A stretch of DNA of 58,663 nucleotides from an uncultured Oscillospiraceae bacterium (lineage in GTDB: Bacteria; Bacillota; Clostridia; Oscillospirales; Oscillospiraceae), in NCBI GenBank assembly GCA_947626495.1, contig CANQSJ010000015.1, forward strand, positions 1 to 58,663, read 5' to 3'. The notes beneath the pieces were generated by a model, which was not told where the DNA came from, did not search any database, and saw nothing but the letters and a program-made list of their open reading frames with translations. The number at the start of each line of letters is the position of its first letter. Position 1 is the stretch's first letter. Positions 19,170-26,429 of the stretch are shown here, in pieces. Made by a program: the position numbers and the translations under genes.

Positions 19170-20149
19170 CACAGCTCATCTCCCTGCTCACCAGCGCCAT
19201 CGTGTTCGGCACGGTCATCCTCTACGGCGCCGTGGGCGAGATCCTCACGGAAAAATCCGGCAACCTGAACCTGGGCGTGCCCGGCATCATGTACCTGGGC
19301 GGCATCGCGGGCCTGGCGGCGGCGTTCCTCTATGAGACCCACGCGGCCGCGCCTGTGGGGGCCGTGGGCCTTGTCCTCAGCTTTCTCGCGGCCATCGTCG
19401 CCTCCGCCCTGGGCGGGCTCATTTACGCCTTCCTCACCATCACCCTCCGGGCCAATCAGAACGTCACCGGTCTGACCCTGACCATCTTCGGGGCGGGGCT
19501 GGCCAACCTGTTCGGCGGCAGTCTGAACGCCATGGCCGGCGGCGTGGGCCAGATCCACGTGGCCGTCACCAGCCAGGCCTACCGGGCCTATATCCCCGCT
19601 CTGGCGGGCCTGGGCCGGGTGGGACAGCTGCTGTTCTCCTTCGGCTTCATGGCCTATCTCGCCATCCTCGTCGCCCTGACGGCCAGCTGGTTTCTGAACC
19701 GCTCCCGGGTGGGCCTGAACCTGCGGGCCGTGGGCGAGGACCCGGCCACGGCGGACGCCGCCGGCATCAACGTGACCCGTTACAAGTACATGACCACCTG
19801 CGCGGGCGCGGCCATCTCCGGTCTGGGCGGGCTGTATTACGTCATGGACTACATCAAGGGCACCTGGACCACCGACAGCACCATCGAGGCGCTGGGCTGG
19901 CTGGCGGTGGCGCTGGTGATCTTCGCCACCTGGAAGCCCGCCAGGGCCATCTGGTCGGCGTACCTGTTCGGCGTGCTCTACTGGGCCTACAACTACATCG
20001 CGGGGCTGAGCCGGGCCAGCATCGAGCTGTTCAAGATGCTGCCCTATGTGGTCACCATCATCGTGCTGGTGGCGGTGAGTCTGCGCCGGTCCAAGGAGTC
20101 CCAGCCGCCCAAATCCCTGGGCCTGAGCTACTTCCGGGAGGAGCGGTAG
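19166..20149 (+). CDS. Nucleoside-type ABC transporter permease 2
   Basis: Second BPD_transp_2 permease (YufQ/NupQ type), 327 residues. TEKSGNLNLGVPGIMYLGG resembles the EK-x-G-x-x-N-x-G-x-E/P-G-x-M motif, and TLRANQNVTGLTLTIFGAGLANLFG and GLNLRAVGEDPATADAAGINVTRYKY are typical. GGAGGTG precedes the ATG at 19166. Its stop directly abuts the ATG of the next gene. Confidence 0.93.
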   Translation: MTQLISLLTSAIVFGTVILYGAVGEILTEKSGNLNLGVPGIMYLGGIAGLAAAFLYETHAAAPVGAVGLVLSFLAAIVASALGGLIYAFLTITLRANQNVTGLTLTIFGAGLANLFGGSLNAMAGGVGQIHVAVTSQAYRAYIPALAGLGRVGQLLFSFGFMAYLAILVALTASWFLNRSRVGLNLRAVGEDPATADAAGINVTRYKYMTTCAGAAISGLGGLYYVMDYIKGTWTTDSTIEALGWLAVALVIFATWKPARAIWSAYLFGVLYWAYNYIAGLSRASIELFKMLPYVVTIIVLVAVSLRRSKESQPPKSLGLSYFREER

Positions 20150-20797
20150 ATGCGTTTCGAGCACGTTTTCTTCGACCTGGACGGGACGCTGACGGACCCG
20201 GGGCCGGGCATCACCAACGCCATCATGTACGCCCGAAAAAAACGGGGACTTGACCCGGGGCGCCGGGAGGATTATTATAAGTTTATCGGCCCGCCCATGC
20301 CCCAGAGCTTCGTGGAATACTGGGGCGTGAGCATGGACGAGGCCAAGGCCATCCTGGCTGATTACCGGGAGTATTACACGCCGAAGGGCATCTTTGAAAA
20401 CAGCGTCTACCCCGGCATCCCCCAGGCGCTGGAGGCGCTGAAGGCGGCGGGCTGCAAGCTCTATGTGGCCACCTCCAAGCCCACCTTCATGTCCCAGCGG
20501 ATCGTGGAGCGGTTCGGTCTGGCCCCCTATTTTGAGATGGTCTCCGGCAGCGATCCGGACAGACCGGACAGCACCAAAGCGGACGTGATCCGCGCCGCCC
20601 GGGACGCCTTCGGCATCGACATGACCAGGGCCGTCATGGTGGGCGACCGCAGCTTCGACGCCCTGGGCGCGGCGGAGTGCGCCATCCCCTGCGTGGGGGT
20701 GTCCTTCGGCTACGGCACCCGGGAGGAGCTCATGCAGGCGGGCGCCGTGTATGTGGCAGACACGCCCGCCGATCTGGCAGCATATCTGCTGGGCTGA
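20150..20797 (+). CDS. HAD hydrolase, phosphoglycolate phosphatase/5'-nucleotidase type
   Basis: 215-residue soluble HAD phosphatase. Motif I is FFDLDGTLTDPGPGI (Asp10, Asp12), motif II the Thr of LYVATSKP, and motif IV MVGDRSFD. The cap and length fit the Gph/PpaX/YjjG-like group. The start touches the permease stop and so it is the last gene of the purine-uptake operon; a nucleotidase role in purine salvage is possible but only an inference from context. Confidence 0.9.
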   Translation: MRFEHVFFDLDGTLTDPGPGITNAIMYARKKRGLDPGRREDYYKFIGPPMPQSFVEYWGVSMDEAKAILADYREYYTPKGIFENSVYPGIPQALEALKAAGCKLYVATSKPTFMSQRIVERFGLAPYFEMVSGSDPDRPDSTKADVIRAARDAFGIDMTRAVMVGDRSFDALGAAECAIPCVGVSFGYGTREELMQAGAVYVADTPADLAAYLLG

Positions 20798-20977
20798 TAT
20801 TACAACGCCGCCTGACGCGGCATCGCGGAAACAGACCCGCTGAGAAAGGAGGCGAGATGATGGACGCTGGCGATAGTACCGGCACAAAACGAGGCCGAAC
20901 CCCGCGGGCGTTCGTCGCCCGCTGATCTTTCACGGCCTTTTTGTGCCTTCCCAATACCCTAAAAAGGAGGAAGGACG
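20798..20977 (+). promoter_or_regulatory. Structured leader of mgtE with terminator-like stem
   Basis: The gap before mgtE folds strongly. GGCACAAAA (20881-20889) pairs with TTTTGTGCC (20939-20947), AGGCCG (20892-20897) pairs with CGGCCT (20933-20938), and between them GCGGGCG pairs with CGCCCGC (20904-20922). The 3' side of the long stem is CGGCCTTTTT, so it can act as an intrinsic terminator. CGCC..CCT near 20806 can pair with AGG.GGCG at 20848 and cover the ribosome site of a short ORF. I do not see the M-box core or any other known riboswitch. Confidence 0.6.
20857..20925 (+). CDS. Candidate leader peptide ahead of mgtE
   Basis: A 22-codon ORF with AAAGGAGG 5 bases before its ATG. The peptide begins MMDAGDSTGT and ends KRGRTPRAFVAR: an acidic start, then an arginine-rich end. 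Its stop codon lies inside the 3' arm of the GCGGGCG/CGCCCGC hairpin, so a ribosome reaching the end would open the terminator-like stem described above. This geometry is that of translation-controlled attenuation. It is unproven; the strong ribosome site is the best evidence that it is translated. Confidence 0.5.
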   Translation: MMDAGDSTGTKRGRTPRAFVAR

Positions 20978-22357
20978 ATGGCTGAGCGCACCATATCCCT
21001 GGACCAGACCGTACTGGCCCTGGTCGAACAAAAAAAATATCCCGCTCTGCGGGACATCCTGGTGACCATGATTCCGGCGGACATCGCCGCCCTGTTCGAG
21101 GAGCTGGACGACGAGCGGTCACTGCCGCTGCTGTTCCGGCTGCTGCCCAAGGACATGGCGGCGGAGACCTTCGTGGAGATGGAGCCGGAGTTTCAGGAAC
21201 TTCTCATCCGCGGCTTCTCCGACAGCGAGCTGAAGGAGGTCGTGGACGAGCTTTACGTGGACGACGCGGTGGACCTGGTGGAGGAGATGCCCGCCAACGT
21301 GGTACGGCGCATCCTCAGGCAGGCGGACCCGGAGACGAGGAAGCTCATCAACAACATCCTCCAGTACCCGGACGACTGCGCCGGGTCGCTGATGACCACG
21401 GAGTTCGTGGACCTGCTGCCCACCATGACCGTGGCCGACGCCGTCAAGCGCATCAAGCGCACCGGCACCGACAAGGAGACCATCAACATCTGCTACGTCA
21501 TCGACGACGGCCGGCACCTGTTGGGCACGGTCTCCATCCGCACCCTCATCCTGTCCGACGACGAGGCGGACATCTCCGACATCATGGCGGAGAACGTGAT
21601 CAGCGTGGGCACCCTCACCGACCAGGAGGACGCCACGGCGCTGTTTTCCAAGTACGACCTGACGGTGCTGCCGGTGGTGGACAACGAAAACCGCCTGGTG
21701 GGCATCATCACCGTGGACGACGCCCTGGACGTGCTGGAGACGGAGACCACCGAGGACATCGAGATCATGGGCGGTATGACGCCCACCGATAAGCCCTATC
21801 TGAAGACCACCGTCTGGGAGACCTTCAAAGCCCGGTTCCCCTGGCTGCTGCTCTTAATGATCTCCGCCACCTTCACCGGCCAGATCATCGCCAGATTTGA
21901 AAACGCCCTGGCGGCCGCCACCGTGCTCACCGCCTACATCCCCATGCTCATGGACACCGGCGGCAACTCCGGCTCCCAGGCCAGCGTCACGGTCATCCGC
22001 AGCATCAGTCTGAACGACATCGAATTCTCCGACTTCTTCCGGGTGATCTGGAAGGAGATCCGGGTGGCGGTGATCTGCGGCGTGGCCCTGGCGGCAGCCA
22101 ATTTCGTCAAGCTGATGCTGGTGGACCGGATGCTCTTCCACAACCCGGAGGTGACCGTCACGGTAGCGGCGGTGATCTGTCTGACGCTGGTGTGCACGGT
22201 GCTGTGCGCCAAGGTGGTGGGCTGCACCCTGCCCATGCTGGCGGAAAAGCTGGGCTTCGACCCGGCGGTGATGAGCTCGCCGTTCATCACCACCATCGTG
22301 GACGCCCTGAGTCTGCTCATTTACTTCCGCTTTGCCGTGGGCGTGCTGAAGCTATAA
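20978..22357 (+). CDS. mgtE: Magnesium transporter MgtE
   Basis: Mg2+ channel of the MgtE family, 459 residues. Order: cytosolic N domain (about 1-130, DIAALFEELDDERSLPLLFRLLP), two CBS domains (about 135-260, including MTTEFVDLLPTMTVADAV and ITVDDALDVLE), a plug helix, and five membrane helices with the conserved pore stretch MLMDTGGNSGSQASVTVIRS (about 325-345). AAAAAGGAGG lies before the ATG at 20978. It is 180 bases after the purine operon and has its own structured leader, so it is probably separately controlled. Confidence 0.96.
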   Translation: MAERTISLDQTVLALVEQKKYPALRDILVTMIPADIAALFEELDDERSLPLLFRLLPKDMAAETFVEMEPEFQELLIRGFSDSELKEVVDELYVDDAVDLVEEMPANVVRRILRQADPETRKLINNILQYPDDCAGSLMTTEFVDLLPTMTVADAVKRIKRTGTDKETINICYVIDDGRHLLGTVSIRTLILSDDEADISDIMAENVISVGTLTDQEDATALFSKYDLTVLPVVDNENRLVGIITVDDALDVLETETTEDIEIMGGMTPTDKPYLKTTVWETFKARFPWLLLLMISATFTGQIIARFENALAAATVLTAYIPMLMDTGGNSGSQASVTVIRSISLNDIEFSDFFRVIWKEIRVAVICGVALAAANFVKLMLVDRMLFHNPEVTVTVAAVICLTLVCTVLCAKVVGCTLPMLAEKLGFDPAVMSSPFITTIVDALSLLIYFRFAVGVLKL

Positions 22358-22361
22358 CGGC

Positions 22362-22400
22362 AAAAAGAAGCGGGACCCGTTTTGGGTCCCGCTTCTTTTT
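22362..22400. terminator. Bidirectional terminator between mgtE and acyltransferase
   Basis: Seventeen-base perfect stem, AAAAAGAAGCGGGACCC and its complement, with a GTTTT loop and T-runs on both sides. It serves both convergent genes. Confidence 0.9.
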
Positions 22401-22407
22401 TTGTGTC

Positions 22408-23466
22408 TCACACGATGGACTTGAACACCGGCACCTTTTTCATGACCATGTCGGTGACGTAGGCCAGCGCGAAGGCGAAGGCCACCACCGCGACCAGCCC
22501 CGGAATGCCCCCCAGCCCCAGAGAGAAGGGGTCGAAGTGCAGGTATTTATACAGCAGCCGCACGTAGGCCATGTGGATGAGGTAGACCCCAAAGGAGTGG
22601 CTGTCGATGTTGGCCAGCACCCGCTTTACGCCGGCGCAGCCCTCCGGCTTCATCCGGAAGAACCACCCGGCCACGCCCGCCGCCTGGACGATCACCAGCG
22701 GCGAGGTGTAGGAAAAGAAGATGTCCAGGGCCCCGATGTTCCCCCGCATACGCCCGTAGGTCAGCGCGGCGATGGCGGCGGTGGCCGCGAGGGCCATGGC
22801 CCCGTAGGCCCGCCGGGACAGCTTTCCGCCCCAGTTGAAGAGATACCAGCCCAGAAACAGCCAGAAGGGATAGATGCTCCCCACGTGGATGTAGAACCCG
22901 CAGGGGATGTTCCAGATCCCCAGCAGGGGCAGCAGCGACTCAAACAGCCCGTACACAATGAGCAGATACCGGATGTCCCGCTCGTCGGATGCCGCCGCGA
23001 CCTTCCGGTAGGCCGGCATCAGCAGATAGAGCCCCGCCAGGCAGTACAGATACCACAAATGGGACCAGGAGTTGCCGGTGAACACCTCCGCCACGCCGCC
23101 CAGAAACACGCTCCAGGAGCGCATGGCGGGGTTGAAGATGGCCTCCAGCACCGCGAACAGCACCCCGAACACCACGATGGCCTTCACCACCCGGGCAATG
23201 TACTTGCCGAACAGCTTTTTGTAACCCAGCTCCCGCTCCGGCCGGAGCAGCAGCGCCCCCGTCACCATGATGAAGCAGGGCACCGCCCAATACTGGGCGT
23301 TGACCAGGATCTGAAAAATCGCCGTCTGACCGGCGGTCATGCCGGGGCCGTACATCAAAATGGTGGAATAGGCCGAGTGCATCAGGATGATGAACAGACA
23401 CGCCGTCGCCCGCAGGCAGTCAAAACCGGTGTCTCGCACTCTTGTCTCCATAGCCGCAGCGCTCAC
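22408..23466 (-). CDS. Membrane acyltransferase (Acyl_transf_3)
   Basis: 352-residue integral membrane O-acyltransferase with about ten hydrophobic helices. The first helix GFDCLRATACLFIILMHSAYS carries the R...H pattern typical of the family, in which the His is catalytic. Members acetylate or succinylate cell-envelope polysaccharides and peptidoglycan; the acceptor here is unknown. GTG at 23466 overlaps the stop of the upstream lipoprotein (GTGA) and suggests coupling; ATG at 23451 is the alternative. Neither has a clear ribosome site. Confidence 0.87.
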   Translation of the reverse strand: MSAAAMETRVRDTGFDCLRATACLFIILMHSAYSTILMYGPGMTAGQTAIFQILVNAQYWAVPCFIMVTGALLLRPERELGYKKLFGKYIARVVKAIVVFGVLFAVLEAIFNPAMRSWSVFLGGVAEVFTGNSWSHLWYLYCLAGLYLLMPAYRKVAAASDERDIRYLLIVYGLFESLLPLLGIWNIPCGFYIHVGSIYPFWLFLGWYLFNWGGKLSRRAYGAMALAATAAIAALTYGRMRGNIGALDIFFSYTSPLVIVQAAGVAGWFFRMKPEGCAGVKRVLANIDSHSFGVYLIHMAYVRLLYKYLHFDPFSLGLGGIPGLVAVVAFAFALAYVTDMVMKKVPVFKSIV

Positions 23467-24125
23467 CAGAACAGCCCGTCTGTGATGCAGCCCTCGTCCC
23501 CGCCGGAGCTGCTCTGCGCCGCGGCAGCGGCGGCGGCCTCCTCCGCGGCGATACGGGCCTGCTCCGCCTCATAGAAGTCGATCTCCGCCTCGCTGGTATC
23601 CACGCTCTGGCCCTGGGCGTCGGTGTAGACCAGATAGACCACGCCTTCCGCCTCCGTCAGGGCGATCTGGCCCTCGGTGAACGCTCCGGCGGGCACGCCG
23701 TGCATCGTCAGGCCCGAGCCGTCCGCCAGCGTCACCCAAACATCCACGGCGCCCTCCGCCGGGAAGAACATCTGCCGGCGCTCCTCCGCCAGGAACACGT
23801 TCCCCTCGCCCAGCAGCTCCTCGCTCCATTCCTCGCCCTCATACTGGGTATAGACCTCGGTGATATCCTGTCCGGTGAGGTTGACCAGCTCCGCCGAGCA
23901 GGCGGCGCCCTCCTCCGCGCCGATGACAGGCAGCGGCTCCGGCGTGGGCTCCGGGGTGGGTTCGGCGGTGGCCTCAGGTTCCTCCGCCGCCGGCTCCTCT
24001 GTGGGGGCAGGCTCCTCCGTAGGGGCCGGCTCCTCCGTAGGCGCGCTCTCCGCCGCCTGAGCGCCGCACCCTGCCAGCAGGCTGACCGTCAGCGCCAGCG
24101 CCAGGATCAGGGTCAGTTTTCTCAT
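23463..24125 (-). CDS. Lipoprotein with Thr-Glu-Pro linker, function unknown
   Basis: 220-residue predicted lipoprotein: signal peptide MRKLTLILALALTVSLLAGC with lipobox Cys at residue 20. Three APTEEP units and a TPEPTPEP stretch (residues 28-65) form a stalk. The domain that follows (about 75-180) starts CSAELVNLTGQDITEVY, a pattern seen in small surface lipoproteins of Clostridia, and the C-terminus is Ala/Glu-rich and ends CITDGLFW with a second Cys. I do not recognise a function. It is linked to the acyltransferase by an overlapping start. Confidence 0.75.
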   Translation of the reverse strand: MRKLTLILALALTVSLLAGCGAQAAESAPTEEPAPTEEPAPTEEPAAEEPEATAEPTPEPTPEPLPVIGAEEGAACSAELVNLTGQDITEVYTQYEGEEWSEELLGEGNVFLAEERRQMFFPAEGAVDVWVTLADGSGLTMHGVPAGAFTEGQIALTEAEGVVYLVYTDAQGQSVDTSEAEIDFYEAEQARIAAEEAAAAAAAQSSSGGDEGCITDGLFW

Positions 24126-24168
24126 TTTGCGTCCTCCTTCTCTCTGTCTGCCGCAGACCGGCAGTCTC

Positions 24169-25896
24169 TCACGCCGCCCGATTGTAGTACTGATACCGCC
24201 AGGTCATCCTCTGGCCGTAGCGGATCTTATAGCCGTTCAGACCGGTCTCATTGGTGAAGTTGGGGTCGAACACGTACACTTCCCCGTCCAGAACGATCTC
24301 GGTCCAGCCGTGGTCCGCGCCCAGTCTGGTCCGGCCATTGGCCACATGGCCCTCCACGAAATAGACCTCATAGCCCAGCAGCCGGGCCATCTGATAGAAG
24401 GTGCTGGCCATCACGTAGCAGTTGCCGGTCTTGTTGGTGAAGCCGTACTTGGCGTAAAAGTCCGAGTGGATGGACCCCTTGGTGGCCCGCAGATAGCGGT
24501 TGGAGTAGCGCAGACCCGCGGACCAGTTGAAGGCCGCCCGCAGGTTCCAGCCCACCTGATCCAGCACCTTGATGGCCAAGGCGCTGGTGGCGGTGAGGTA
24601 GCCCTCGATGACGCCGTTTTCATCGATGTGATAGGTCTTGCCCAGCAGCACCCGGTCCTCGTTGGTGACCAGAGAGCCGTCGCTGTCGAACAGGTACATA
24701 TCCCCGTCCAGATACACGGGGCCGGTGGCCATGGCGCCGCTGGACCGGAAATACCGCTCGTTGCCGTCCACGGTCTGCCAGCCGGTGGCCATGACGCCGC
24801 CGTTGTCCGGATCCAGATAATACCATTCGCCCTTTATGTGCTGCAGGCCTGTGGTCAGCCTGCCCTCGTAATCCATGTAATACCACTGGCCGTTCATCTT
24901 CAGCCAGCCAATGGTCAGCGCGCCGTAGGTGCCGTCGTGGACCTCGTTGAAGTGATAGGTCTCGCCGTCCATCTCCTGCAGACCCGACAGCATCCGGCCG
25001 TCCCCGTCCAGGTAATAGGTGTTCTTCCCGTCGTGGTACCAGCCGGTGATCATGTTACCGCTGCTGCCGAAGAAGTACCAGGTCCCGTCCTCGTTCAGCC
25101 AGCCGGTGTGCATGGCGCCGGAGTCCTCCAGATAGTACCGTGCGCCGCCCTCGTCCAGCCAGCCGGTGACCATGGCGCCCTCCGCCGCCGGATCCAGGTA
25201 ATACCACTTGCCGGCGACCCACTGCCAGTCGGTGGTCATGGCGCCGTTGGCGGCGAAGTAATACCAGGTTCCCTCCAGCTTCTGCCAGCCGGTGGCCATG
25301 GCGCCGGAGCCGTTCAGATAGTACCGGGCGCCGCCCTCGTCCAGCCAGCCGGTAACCATGGCGCCTTCCGCCGCCGGGTCCAGGTAGTACCACTTGCCGG
25401 CGATCCGCTGCCAGCCGGTGCGCATGGCGCCGTTGGCGGCGAAGTAATACCAGGTGCCCTCCACCTTCTGCCAGCCGGTGACCATGACGCCGGAGCCGTT
25501 CAGATAGTACCGGGCGCCGCCCTCATCCAGCCAGCCGGTGAGACGGCCGCCCTGGCCGTCCGTATAATACCAGTGCCCTTTTTCCTTGTGCCAGCTCCCG
25601 CCGGCGTCCGCCGGTGGGTCGGTCTCGGTCTCCCCGGACGCGCCGGGTTGTTCCGGCTCCGCGCCGGTCTCGCCGTCCTCGGGCACTCCGGCGTCCTCGC
25701 CGTCACCGGGCACGTCCCCGGGCTCCTCGCTGTCCTCCGGGGCCGCGGCCTCTCCGGCGTCCTCGCCGTCGGAGACATCGACGGCGGGCTCCTCGGTGGG
25801 AAGCTGCTCCTCCGTCTCCGGCGCGCCATAGGCGGGCATCAACAGCCCCGCCGTCATCAGCAGCGCCAGCAGGAGGCTCAACATCCGTTTCATCAT
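24169..25896 (-). CDS. Surface protein: cell-wall-binding repeats plus transglutaminase-like domain
   Basis: Secreted 575-residue protein. Signal peptide about 1-25 (MMKRMLSLLLALLMTAGLLMP), acidic Glu/Asp/Pro linker to about 115, then about a dozen GW-type repeats of the choline-binding/CW_binding_1 kind (for example TGWLDEGGARYYLNGSG and GKWYYLDPAAEGAMV), then a transglutaminase-like C-terminal domain. The predicted triad is Cys of NCYVMA (about 493), His of DHGWTEI (about 528) and Asp of VFDPNF (about 544). ATG at 25896 follows GAAGGA. A crosslinking or peptidase role on the wall is an inference. Confidence 0.88.
   Translation of the reverse strand: MMKRMLSLLLALLMTAGLLMPAYGAPETEEQLPTEEPAVDVSDGEDAGEAAAPEDSEEPGDVPGDGEDAGVPEDGETGAEPEQPGASGETETDPPADAGGSWHKEKGHWYYTDGQGGRLTGWLDEGGARYYLNGSGVMVTGWQKVEGTWYYFAANGAMRTGWQRIAGKWYYLDPAAEGAMVTGWLDEGGARYYLNGSGAMATGWQKLEGTWYYFAANGAMTTDWQWVAGKWYYLDPAAEGAMVTGWLDEGGARYYLEDSGAMHTGWLNEDGTWYFFGSSGNMITGWYHDGKNTYYLDGDGRMLSGLQEMDGETYHFNEVHDGTYGALTIGWLKMNGQWYYMDYEGRLTTGLQHIKGEWYYLDPDNGGVMATGWQTVDGNERYFRSSGAMATGPVYLDGDMYLFDSDGSLVTNEDRVLLGKTYHIDENGVIEGYLTATSALAIKVLDQVGWNLRAAFNWSAGLRYSNRYLRATKGSIHSDFYAKYGFTNKTGNCYVMASTFYQMARLLGYEVYFVEGHVANGRTRLGADHGWTEIVLDGEVYVFDPNFTNETGLNGYKIRYGQRMTWRYQYYNRAA
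25168..25539 (-). repeat. Two tandem 186-bp units within the cell-wall-binding repeats
   Basis: The block encoding TGWLDEGGARYYL...AAEGAMV (62 residues) occurs twice in tandem with exactly 186-base spacing (equivalent sites at 25539, 25353 and 25167), and a third partial copy follows. The two copies differ at only a few residues, so they arose by recent duplication of a three-repeat module. Confidence 0.85.
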
Positions 25897-26005
25897 TTTT
25901 CGTTTCCTTCTTCCTCTTTTGACCGCAAAATGGCCGGAAAAAAATGGCCGCATCTGTGGCCCGGATATCATATAGGATCATGCGTTGTATCAAATCCAGT
26001 AGAAT

Positions 26006-26033
26006 ATAATACCCCCCCCGGGTATGTTGTCAA
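26006..26033 (-). promoter_or_regulatory. Promoter of the surface transglutaminase gene, with G8 tract in its spacer
   Basis: On the minus strand TTGACA (26033-26028), 16 bases, TATTAT (26011-26006). The spacer contains eight consecutive G (C on the plus strand at 26012-26019). One base gained would give the optimal 17-base spacing. Confidence 0.7.
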
Positions 26034-26099
26034 GTTATCGGACAAAAACGTAATTAAAACGTAATTAAATGTAATCCGTTCCGCCCGCCGGCGGCCCGA

Positions 26100-26128
26100 T
26101 TGACAATCCCGGCGGGGTGTGGTATCAT
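26100..26128 (+). promoter_or_regulatory. Promoter of the 67-residue protein gene
   Basis: TTGACA (26100-26105), 17 bases, TATCAT (26123-26128), then GGGAGGTGG and ATG at 26154. Confidence 0.8.
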
Positions 26129-26153
26129 GGCTTCGCCCCGGGAGGTGGACGCC

Positions 26154-26357
26154 ATGGCCTCATACAAAACCCAGCAGCGCATCCTGCAGGACGCGCGGAA
26201 GATCGTCCGCGGCGAGAAAGTGGCGGACTTTCTCAACGACCCGAAGCAGTTTTTTCACCGCCTGCGGGTGGGCTATTACAGCGACCGGCTGGCCTACGCC
26301 GCCCGCTGGCTCATCAACGACGAACAGCAGCAGATCGACGAGTATTACGGCCGCTGA
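26154..26357 (+). CDS. Small conserved-looking cytosolic protein, function unknown
   Basis: 67 residues starting MASYKTQQRILQDARKIV, charged, helical, with no signal or membrane segment; basic and aromatic residues are frequent (FFHRLRVGYYSDRLAYAARW). I do not recognise the family. It is a real gene by its near-consensus promoter, GGGAGGTGG ribosome site and its own terminator. It forms a single-gene transcription unit ahead of two flavoproteins. Confidence 0.75.
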   Translation: MASYKTQQRILQDARKIVRGEKVADFLNDPKQFFHRLRVGYYSDRLAYAARWLINDEQQQIDEYYGR

Positions 26358-26370
26358 CCGGCCGATCCCA

Positions 26371-26400
26371 ACGGACGAAAGGACCCTTTCGTCCGTTTTT
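26371..26400 (+). terminator. Intrinsic terminator after the 67-residue protein
   Basis: ACGGACGAAAGG, 3-base loop, CTTTCGTCCGT, followed by TTTT. Confidence 0.85.
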
Positions 26401-26429
26401 CATACCGCGGACACCAAAGGAGAACATAT

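Noticed and set aside
20798-20977. M-box (ykoK) magnesium riboswitch
   Set aside because: The conserved M-box core words are absent; a different structure with a short ORF is present.
26127-26153. Earlier start for the 67-residue protein
   Set aside because: The earlier start codons overlap the -10 box, upstream of the predicted transcript start; GGGAGGTGG fixes the ATG at 26154.
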